Below are positions 55,001 to 60,569 of a stretch of 64,000 nucleotides of DNA, one piece after another; positions within the stretch are counted from its first letter, which is position 1, and the number at the start of each line of letters is the position of its first letter. The notes under the pieces were generated by a model that searched no databases, had not been told where the DNA came from, and saw nothing but the letters and a program-made list of their open reading frames with translations. The stretch comes from Suttonella indologenes (lineage in GTDB: Bacteria; Pseudomonadota; Gammaproteobacteria; Cardiobacteriales; Cardiobacteriaceae), in NCBI RefSeq assembly GCF_900460215.1, contig NZ_UHIA01000004.1:380001-444000 (forward strand). The letters run 5' to 3'. The position numbers were made by a program, and so were the translations under genes.

Positions 55001-55867
55001 TGTTTGTTTAACTAATTCATCAAAGTTAGTATTAGGATAGGAGCGGTGTAAATAAGCGGTCGTACGCATTCCTAAGAGATATTTAGAATGTTTAACTCTC
55101 AATCCTGCTAAGGTAATAATAAATTCATCATTTTCAGAACAATGTCTTAAGGCTTGGGAATATAAAGCAAGAAATAAGGCAGCAGGACTGGCATTATATC
55201 GCTTAGCTGCTTCTTCAAAAGACTTCCATTGTTCCTGTGAATAAAAGTAGGAATATCGGTCGATAATAGTCAGATTAGGCTGCAAGTTTTGTGATAATAA
55301 TTGTGGAGGAGAAGGTAGTTTTTCTACTTTAGATTCTAGTTGTGTATGAACTGTAAAATCAAGGCTAACTGATTCATAAACAGTATTAAGATTTGTAATG
55401 ATTGAGCAATCTTGTTGATTATATTTTTCTGCTAATTGATGAGAAAATAATGCAATCCCATGAAAATCAATGACAGCTAGCGAGAATCCTAAATGAATGA
55501 TTGTTTGAGTTTCTGTAATTGATAATGCAATATCTAACATTTTTCCTTTAGTAATATCTATAGAATTGCTAAAAAATTGTTCTCTAAAAAATGTACTATA
55601 GTTGTCAATTTCTGCATCAGTAATATAAATTTTTTTGATTTCTATATCCTTGTATGTGGAAGGTGTAATTGTATTTCGATCAAGGAATTGGCAATTGAAT
55701 ACTGCATTTCTGCTTAATTGTTTTAACGCATTTTCTAATCTTGATATGTCTAACTTTTTATTGCGAAATTCAAGATATCCTACGCATTCTAATCCACCAA
55801 GTGGGATATCGGAATTAATACCAGTAAAATAAGCGCGTTGCATAGGACTAGTTGGGACGGTCAGCAT
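49019..55867 (-). CDS. NRPS with order Cy-A-PCP-Cy-MT/E-like-PCP-Cy-PCP, 2282 aa
   Basis: Domains as read: N-terminal cyclization-type domain starting at residue 5 (motif SLAVIDFHG near 135, degenerate); adenylation (about 430-970; YIIYTSGSTGQPKG near 589; pocket D-L-Y-N-L-S-M-I-W, cysteine type); PCP1 (FFALGGDSLSAT near 989); second Cy (NYLCHDASS near 1166); a methyltransferase-fold domain (LVLGSGIGIIYQ near 1539) like the modified one of PchE/HMWP2; PCP2 (FFQLGGDSLKAT near 1737); third Cy (NNLLLDGQS near 1921); PCP3 (FFRDGGDSLRAT near 2227). There is no aryl carrier domain and only one A domain for three PCPs, so it must load in cis several times, as HMWP2 does. GC content is the lowest of the locus, particularly in its first half. 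It heads the biosynthetic operon. Confidence 0.9.
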   Translation of the reverse strand: MLTVPTSPMQRAYFTGINSDIPLGGLECVGYLEFRNKKLDISRLENALKQLSRNAVFNCQFLDRNTITPSTYKDIEIKKIYITDAEIDNYSTFFREQFFSNSIDITKGKMLDIALSITETQTIIHLGFSLAVIDFHGIALFSHQLAEKYNQQDCSIITNLNTVYESVSLDFTVHTQLESKVEKLPSPPQLLSQNLQPNLTIIDRYSYFYSQEQWKSFEEAAKRYNASPAALFLALYSQALRHCSENDEFIITLAGLRVKHSKYLLGMRTTAYLHRSYPNTNFDELVKQTHRDLRLRMRQNIEAPEEILSQVKQHGHVGISPYVLTYAANQRIFDELTTETLGTPHCWGQTPQVIMDCQVFNIDGERIEIGLDVRRDTLDKNIINTILEAICQQINDIINNKTPSLLISSHTARQRLEINSLPPACDPNWLYSPFRNKVTEQPHSPALLFSLSYETPTILQKFYPDIISDSHGEISYARLDEMARQIAAFLINKVPTNSVVGIHLPKGAEQIIAVLGVLYSGCTYLPLNIHIPKERLQYICQSANVAYILTEQDFSEISTYSPLFEPRLPCETDIRQAASSSLAYIIYTSGSTGQPKGVAISHYSALNTIYAVNQQNKFNARDRILAVSALEFDLSVYDIFGLLSCGGSIVALNENEKKDAFAWGELVKKFDISIWNSVPALVEMLLIANDKLPSLRRYLCSGDWISYDLFERIQLASPNSILVAMGGATEAAIWSNIHIICNKEDLNNPWQKVPYGKPLAGQQYRVVKVINDCDKPSQIFDCADGVSGELWIGGVGLAAEYYRDEVRTKKSFIHTDGGETASAMRWYRTGDIGFWHKGILYFLGRKDNQVKINGYRIECGEVEQALSKLSEVDKAVVVPIREHHALGAVVVAHDALTTEMLQNTLARTLPTYMIPEQFVFSDTLVLTSNGKVDRKWAEKLLSQLSFSNHIHHTDHSSKTKLLEQCRETWQVILGLNHIHNEDNFFALGGDSLSATKVCAELRKKRISVGVDKLFTHPNLSDFAQICSLNIENTSSNISTIDCNTAFPLTPLQRAYALGSDGVVGIVSQATICSFILKTSGEHPVSIWCESLNRLINQTPALRLVRKNEHQQCVEASPLELKILPKGGSLKQYLLQACPNAEQAPCIEMLIVENDPLHIGLAMNYLCHDASSLLMIIEAWISEVCLGKSNLPSDIEAFVHYAQHQESIANKQTNLLSDYPPPQLPLKPIKQQYHLPQSLTFTLSAQARNDLEKLAKQQQITVTALLLHAFGQALAYSCHQNVITICLPVSYRPDDIPQALGNFSQLRLCRSIQGETIQKLNQDLSHAVSGRAPGFSQIASSGRASYPVVFTSTLGSVAESIFSGKQKVVWAHTRTPGVLLDCQISPADKGINIRWDYLDGVIESSFFATLQQQFIAQMQNLGITMQILIPPYEQVIEACISDLLTQNLKPKTELSSVLSTWQDYYPAIKNSNPELDTDITYLKRCLLGDLSPMSLWQHPHFSPEAILHQVLIEESFYARFYQQLKMLNIVQNQKECRCLVLGSGIGIIYQELIKQAHQNQLSLQFYPIEPSAELAKHSHQRGVYPLTPEECPAPDIIVIPASLHRDSRIETLLRQFMQCNPQAHIFIIEITGISAATQISALLDPSLLNPHLSSIQSAQKWKDFFIKLGVIIDESHEWANLLYCSAHIKNTALPEYPSPVLDTNKAISLSDDAQIAALWQKVLSLNHLPGAQEDFFQLGGDSLKATQIVGELRSKGYAKLRLADLFNHSKLQNFASYLATQAVETSINTTPPILKVKQSFALSDVQQAYLAGQSKEQILGGVGAHCYFEYQAENNALDTQKFANALAQLVQRHPILQAGIIYQNEQALGQFAAVNPPKIEYCDNVREKTAHEIPDASIQSPLVLRISTDRRTIGIGMNNLLLDGQSMWQILHELDLAYAGQTLPLLAVENIPNLPPTLFAQNAHYNIPPAPPLPYQNSLMMLEVPKFARYQTDLDNSLWLPLQQLARNAQLTPASLLTAAYAFALSKQLSIETDFSLNLTTFVRPEAYQQSLGDFTVLRLLPINWQLIQQYDLLALAHHIQKTLADLQDSEHNTIHLSRAIVRQTGNPIDGLFPVVLTCGLGLNGQQRADKFSFGHLVYACSQTPQVTLDLQVYDDERGLHLSADYVSQLLTPTIIEQILEAILETLCALLPSTQEKHAQPLKARLTHLWQNHLALASDTVPDNFFRDGGDSLRATRFIRELQQQIHPEISLRTLIQQPNFSDFLSAIEQLEQHTEQTEEGVL

Positions 55868-55926
55868 GGTTTATTCCTTTTGATAATAAACAATAGGTGA
55901 TAAGTGTTTAAAAAGCTAAAACAACA

Positions 55927-55956
55927 CTCTTGTTGCGTAATTTTGCACAACAAGAG
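55927..55956 (-). terminator. Hairpin between receptor and NRPS genes, possible attenuator
   Basis: CTCTTGTTG (55927-55935) and CAACAAGAG (55948-55956) form a perfect nine-base stem in the 135-base gap. On the minus strand it is followed only by TGTTGTTTT, so it is a weak terminator at best and may partly separate receptor from synthesis mRNA. The rest of the gap is AT-rich with no clear promoter. Confidence 0.4.
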
Positions 55957-56002
55957 AATAATATTTTTATTGAGTATAATTTTTTGGGATTATTCTTATT
56001 TT

Positions 56003-58147
56003 TTAGAAGCGATAGCGATAACCAACACCTACCGCTCGTCCTTCACGAATAGAACCAAAGCGAACATCAGGCGCAAATTGATAACCATAAATTGGGCTAC
56101 GGTTATTCAGCAGATTTTTACCCCAAATATAAATTTCACTATTGTTAGTAGAGATACCAAAACGCGTATTTAAGATATGCGCAGATTTTAATAAGAAGTT
56201 ATTACCTACATCTTCTGCACGTTTTCCTGTAAAGTGATAATCAATATGGGCATTGAAATCGGCATCTTGGTTAAAAAGATAAATTGGTGTTGTATAGTCT
56301 GCACTCAAACTTGCAGACCAACGTGGTGTATCAGGAATTCGGTTACCTGCTTTGGCGGCAGATAATGTATTCGCTGGTACTTTGCTGATTTTTGCATCGG
56401 TATAAGCAATATTGCCACCTAATTTGAAATGTTCATTGATTTGCCAACTGGCTTCTAATTCAGCACCTTTGCTTGTTGTATCAAAATTCTCTGTAGTATT
56501 TGCCCAACTTGTCATCGGGTCTATTAATACATAAAGATGTTCATTGCGTGTTTTATTGTAGAAAACAGAGGCTGATGCTTCTAAGCGATTATCTTCACTT
56601 TGCCATTTTGTGCCGATTTCATAGCTATTTGTTTTTGCCGCTTGGTAAGGTGTGTCTTGAATACCCGAAGCAATGTTAGTTGAAAATTCACCAAAACTAC
56701 CCGTTTTATGGCCATGTGCATACATACTATATACTTTCGATTGCTCATTGATATCAAAGGTTAAACCAAGGCGACCTGTAATATAGCGATCGGTTAAACT
56801 TTGTGCATCTGTATTAATACCTGAACCGGGTGTTTTTCCTTCCCATCTTGCTGAATAATTAAGTTTATCCCAGTTAAAACGCAAACCACCTGTAATAGAG
56901 AATCTGTCAGTTAATGGATAAGTTATTTCACCAAAAATGCCTGTGCTACGTGTTTTATATTTACGGTCAATTCGCGCATACATTGCCCCTCCAATTTGAC
57001 CACCTGTCTCATCTTCTACAAAATCAAAGAAAAAATCGCGATTGCTGTGTAAATAATTTGCTCCAATTGTCCAAAAAATAGGTGCGCTTTCCAATGAACC
57101 TAAGCGAAATTCTTGAAACACATTTCTTTGTGTGCTTCCCATTTGGCGATTGGTGTCAAATGTTTGACCCATAACTACTTGGAAAACGCGGTCATCATAA
57201 GCAGGACCGCCAGTAGTGTAATTATTTTTCAAAACATTAGTGGTACTAGAGAATTGAAAATTATCCCATTGATGCGTCCAATTGAGTGTTGCACTGCTAT
57301 TTTCTTGATCGCCAAGTAATTTACTGTCATCAATATCTGTAGAAGTGCTGCCGTCTAATAGTGTGATCGCTGCAAATTGTTGTGCCTGTTTATTATATTC
57401 AGCGGTGAAAAGTAATTCATCTTGAGCGGTGGGTTGATAGCTCAATCCTAAGCGTGCGCCACGACTATTGGGATAACCTAATGGCTTTCCGCCATTTTGT
57501 GTATTATCTAAAGCATGAGCTTGTTTTTGATAATGTGCGGAAAAACGAGCGTTTAATTGTTCATTGATAGGTTGGTTGAACATAAGTTCCGCTTGTTGGA
57601 AATGTTGCGTGCCCAGTTTGACATCTATACTGCCCTCTTGTTGAGCGCTAGGTAGATTTGGCATAAGGTTGATAACCCCAGCGGAGCTATTTCGTCCATA
57701 CAAAGTGCCTTGAGGGCCTTTGAGAATTTCAACTTGCTGCATATCAAAAATAGGCAAACTGAGACGATTATTGGCTTGTGGCGCGCCATTTTGATAAATC
57801 ACCACCGCTGTATCGTCTGAGCTTCCTGACTCATTACTTAATAGTCCTACGCCACGAATTTTGACCGTTGATTGTGGATTGCCAAAAGAATGAATTTCGA
57901 CCCCAGCAGTTTGTTGCATCAAAGACTCTAAGCTGTGGTCTGTATGTTGTTCGAGTGTTTGTTCGCTAATGCGATTGGTGGTAAATGGTAAGTCAAAACT
58001 AGATTCGGAGATAAAACGTGCATTGACCGTGATGGGAGCAAGCTCTATGGTATTAACGCTGCTGCTATTGGTATTTTCTACCTTTTGAGCAGCAGCAAGA
58101 TTGGGCAAGATTACTGAAATTGCGAGAGAAAGAGGGGTAATTTTCAT
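56003..58147 (-). CDS. TonB-dependent outer-membrane receptor, FyuA-like
   Basis: The 714-aa protein has a signal peptide (MKITPLSLAISVILPNLAAAQ) and a short TonB box region (about 38-45, IELAPITVNA). The plug domain (about 55-165) has LMQQTAGVEIHSFG, VKIRGVG and VEILKGPQGTLYGRNSSAGVINL. A 22-strand barrel follows, ending in GYRYRF, with the terminal Phe recognised by the BAM machine. It should take up the ferric or other metal complex of the metallophore made by this locus. It has no N-terminal signalling domain, so it is not an ECF-sigma trigger. The gene lies first in the locus behind a candidate Fur-controlled promoter. Confidence 0.9.
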   Translation of the reverse strand: MKITPLSLAISVILPNLAAAQKVENTNSSSVNTIELAPITVNARFISESSFDLPFTTNRISEQTLEQHTDHSLESLMQQTAGVEIHSFGNPQSTVKIRGVGLLSNESGSSDDTAVVIYQNGAPQANNRLSLPIFDMQQVEILKGPQGTLYGRNSSAGVINLMPNLPSAQQEGSIDVKLGTQHFQQAELMFNQPINEQLNARFSAHYQKQAHALDNTQNGGKPLGYPNSRGARLGLSYQPTAQDELLFTAEYNKQAQQFAAITLLDGSTSTDIDDSKLLGDQENSSATLNWTHQWDNFQFSSTTNVLKNNYTTGGPAYDDRVFQVVMGQTFDTNRQMGSTQRNVFQEFRLGSLESAPIFWTIGANYLHSNRDFFFDFVEDETGGQIGGAMYARIDRKYKTRSTGIFGEITYPLTDRFSITGGLRFNWDKLNYSARWEGKTPGSGINTDAQSLTDRYITGRLGLTFDINEQSKVYSMYAHGHKTGSFGEFSTNIASGIQDTPYQAAKTNSYEIGTKWQSEDNRLEASASVFYNKTRNEHLYVLIDPMTSWANTTENFDTTSKGAELEASWQINEHFKLGGNIAYTDAKISKVPANTLSAAKAGNRIPDTPRWSASLSADYTTPIYLFNQDADFNAHIDYHFTGKRAEDVGNNFLLKSAHILNTRFGISTNNSEIYIWGKNLLNNRSPIYGYQFAPDVRFGSIREGRAVGVGYRYRF

Positions 58148-58177
58148 ATTATATTCTCAGTTTTTGAACGTTGTAAG

Positions 58178-58240
58178 AATATAACATAGTTAAATTTTTC
58201 CTTCAATAATAATCTTTATTGTTTATTTTAGTATTGTCAA
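58178..58240 (-). promoter_or_regulatory. Candidate receptor promoter with Fur-box-like site
   Basis: On the minus strand, TTGAAG (58206-58201) and TATATT (58183-58178) are 17 bases apart, upstream of the receptor ATG. A second set, TTGACA (58240-58235) with TAAAGA (58218-58213), lies just above. The segment 58205-58223 matches 12 of 19 positions of the Fur consensus GATAATGATAATCATTATC and overlaps both promoters. Iron control is therefore likely but the match is imperfect in an AT-rich context. Confidence 0.45.
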
Positions 58241-58370
58241 TTGCAAATAGGTTATTTGTGCTAAGACATATTAAATTTTTTTATTCTGCACCCTCTTTAT
58301 ATATTTTTATTAATATCATATGATTACACATATGGATGTGAAGTTGCTTTAGTCGATTTTGCTTTTTTGC

Positions 58371-58398
58371 TTGCAATGAAAAATAATCTGTTTATAAT
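58371..58398 (+). promoter_or_regulatory. Promoter of the metY-rimP-nusA-infB operon
   Basis: TTGCAA (58371-58376) and TATAAT (58393-58398) are 16 bases apart, followed by a GC-rich AGCGCC. The tRNA begins 15 bases after the -10 box. This is a strong sigma-70 promoter typical of stable RNA genes. Confidence 0.75.
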
Positions 58399-58413
58399 AG
58401 CGCCTTCATCAGT

Positions 58414-58490
<77 letters not shown>

Positions 58491-58502
58491 AAAGGTTTCT
58501 TA

Positions 58503-58532
58503 AGAAAAGCCCTTGTTTAAGGGCTTTTTTCT
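58503..58532 (+). terminator. Hairpin after tRNA-fMet
   Basis: AAGCCCTT (58507-58514) pairs with AAGGGCTT (58519-58526), followed by a T-run. It is probably a partial terminator between the tRNA and rimP, allowing some transcription into the downstream genes, as at the E. coli metY locus. Confidence 0.8.
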
Positions 58533-58570
58533 TGTCTGAATTTTTTTTGGCGGATAGCCGAGGGGAGAAT

Positions 58571-59044
58571 ATGACGCGCGAAGAAGCAGTAACAGAATTG
58601 TTGCAACCTGTTGTGGAATCAATGGGCTATGAATGGTGGGGCGTGGAGTATCATCATAATTCCGTGCATTCTATTTTGCGGGTATATGTGGATAAGCCGG
58701 AAGGCGGCATCGGTATCGACGAGATTGTGGAGATTACCGATCAGCTCAATCCTGTCTTGGATGTGGAAAATCCCATCGCTACGGCTTATACCTTCGAGGT
58801 TTCTTCTCCGGGAATGGATCGTCCGCTTTATACCTTGGCGCAGTATACGCGCTATATCGGCGAGACTTTGAAATTGCAGACCCGTCAAGCGATTAACGGT
58901 CAGCGTAAATTTACAGGGGTGTTGCAGACGGTTGACGAGCAGGCGCAGGAAATCACTTTGCATTTTCCGCAGGCGAAAACAGGCGCACAGCAGGTTTTGC
59001 CTTTTGCGGCGATTGAAAAAGCGCGTATTGAACCTCGGTTTTAA
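58571..59044 (+). CDS. rimP: Ribosome maturation factor RimP
   Basis: The 157-aa protein starts at MTREEAVTELLQPVVESMGYEWWGVEY after GAGGGGAG; a longer upstream frame runs through the tRNA and is not coding. The family features are LRVYVDKPEGGIGIDEIVEITDQLNPVLD and YTFEVSSPGMDRPLYTLAQYTRYIGE. It assists assembly of the 30S subunit. It forms a unit with nusA and infB. Confidence 0.95.
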   Translation: MTREEAVTELLQPVVESMGYEWWGVEYHHNSVHSILRVYVDKPEGGIGIDEIVEITDQLNPVLDVENPIATAYTFEVSSPGMDRPLYTLAQYTRYIGETLKLQTRQAINGQRKFTGVLQTVDEQAQEITLHFPQAKTGAQQVLPFAAIEKARIEPRF

Positions 59045-59064
59045 CCCTTAAAGGAATTATGATT

Positions 59065-60552
59065 ATGTCAAAAGAATTATTGGCGATTGTCGAAGTGGTG
59101 TCGAATGAGAAGGATGTCAGCCGCGATACCATTTTTCAGGCTTTAGAGGCGGCATTGGCAGCGGCGACGCGTAAGCGTTTTGCCGATGAAGAGATTGAAG
59201 TGCGGGTCAGTATCGACCGCAAAACAGGGGAGTATGAGACGTTCCGACTTTGGTATGTGGTTGATGATGAAGATTTTTTAGAAAACCCCGATGCGCAGAT
59301 GTGCGAGACGGTGGCACACTTGGAGTTTCCGGAAGCGAATTTGTCGGTCGGCGATGTGCATGAAATTCAGATTGAAAACGAAGAGTTCGGACGCATCAGT
59401 GCCATGATGGCGAAGCAGACGATTATCCAAAAATTACGCGAAGCCGAGCGCGAAAAGGTCTATCAGCAGTTTATCGATCAGGAAGGCACTTTGATTCATG
59501 GCATTGTCCGGCGTTTTGAGAAGAATAATGCGATTGTCGATGTCGGCGGCGTAGAAGGTACGATTCTGCGCAGTGAGATGATTCCGCGCGAGAAATTGCG
59601 TGTGGACGATCGCGTTTTAGGCTATTTGAAAAAGGTAAATGCCGATTTGCGCGGCCCGCAGTTGCAGATTAGCCGGGTGGATCCCGAGTTTTTAATCCAG
59701 TTGTTCCAAAAAGAAGTGCCGGAGATTGCTTCGGGCAATATCGAAATCATGGGCGCGGCACGCGATCCGGGCTTACGTGCCAAATTGGCGGTGCGCAGTT
59801 TCGATCCGCGCATCGATCCTGTGGGTGCCTGCGTGGGTATGCGCGGTGCGCGCGTGCAGGGCGTGATGAATGAGGTCGGCGGCGAGGGCGTGGATATCGT
59901 TTTATGGGACGAAGATGCCGAAACTTATGTCCGTAAGGCGATGGCGCCGGCGGTAATTACCGATACGGCGATTGACGAGGAAGGCAAGGTCATCGAGGTG
60001 GCGGTGCCTGAAGAGAAATTAGCGCAGGCGGTCGGTCGCGGTGGTCAGAATGTGCGTTTGGCAAGCGAATTGACCGGTTGGCAAATCACGGTCTTGTCGG
60101 AAAAAGAGTTTGCCGAGCGTCAAGCCTCTTTGCAGGGCGAGCGCGAGCAGGTACTGACGGAGATGCTGGGCTTGGATGAGTCGCTGGTGGCGGCTTTAAC
60201 GGCTGCCGGCTATGCGGATGCCGAGGCGCTTGCCTATGCCGAACGCGAAGATTTATTGGCTTTAGAGGGCTTGGACGATGCCGCGGTGGATACGATTTTA
60301 GAGCGCGCAACGGATTATTTGCTCCAGCAAGCCTTTGCCGCCGAAAGCGATCCTGAGGCGGAGATGCAGACCCCTGTGGCGGAAATGGAGAGCGTAAGCG
60401 CGGAATTGGCGGAGAAATTAGTCGCCAATGATGTGAATACGCAGGAAGATGTGGCGGAGTTGTCGGTAGATGAATTGATGGAAATCGGCGGCTTGGGTCA
60501 GGAAGAGGCGGCAGCCTTGATTTTAACAGCGCGCGAACCTTGGTTTCGCTAA
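59065..60552 (+). CDS. nusA: Transcription termination/antitermination protein NusA
   Basis: The start is set at the second ATG (MSKELLAIVEVVSNEK), which is nine bases from the AAGGA site and matches the family N-terminus; the ATG at 59059 would add two residues. At 495 aa it has the full gammaproteobacterial architecture: RNA-polymerase-binding NTD (1-135), S1 (about 138-200), KH1 and KH2 (about 200-345, VGMRGARVQGVMNEV and AVGRGGQNVRLASELTGW), and two C-terminal acidic repeats (about 365-425 and 440-495) that contact alpha-CTD and lambda N-type factors in E. coli. Confidence 0.96.
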   Translation: MSKELLAIVEVVSNEKDVSRDTIFQALEAALAAATRKRFADEEIEVRVSIDRKTGEYETFRLWYVVDDEDFLENPDAQMCETVAHLEFPEANLSVGDVHEIQIENEEFGRISAMMAKQTIIQKLREAEREKVYQQFIDQEGTLIHGIVRRFEKNNAIVDVGGVEGTILRSEMIPREKLRVDDRVLGYLKKVNADLRGPQLQISRVDPEFLIQLFQKEVPEIASGNIEIMGAARDPGLRAKLAVRSFDPRIDPVGACVGMRGARVQGVMNEVGGEGVDIVLWDEDAETYVRKAMAPAVITDTAIDEEGKVIEVAVPEEKLAQAVGRGGQNVRLASELTGWQITVLSEKEFAERQASLQGEREQVLTEMLGLDESLVAALTAAGYADAEALAYAEREDLLALEGLDDAAVDTILERATDYLLQQAFAAESDPEAEMQTPVAEMESVSAELAEKLVANDVNTQEDVAELSVDELMEIGGLGQEEAAALILTAREPWFR

Positions 60553-60569
60553 TCGATAGCGGAGGAAAT

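Noticed and set aside
49019..55867. A polyketide module as in HMWP1 of yersiniabactin
   Set aside because: No ketosynthase, acyltransferase or ketoreductase motif is present in either synthetase; all domains read as NRPS or methyltransferase types.
55870..55900. GATAATAAACAATA upstream of the large NRPS as a Fur box
   Set aside because: Only about nine of 19 positions match the consensus, close to what AT-rich sequence gives by chance.
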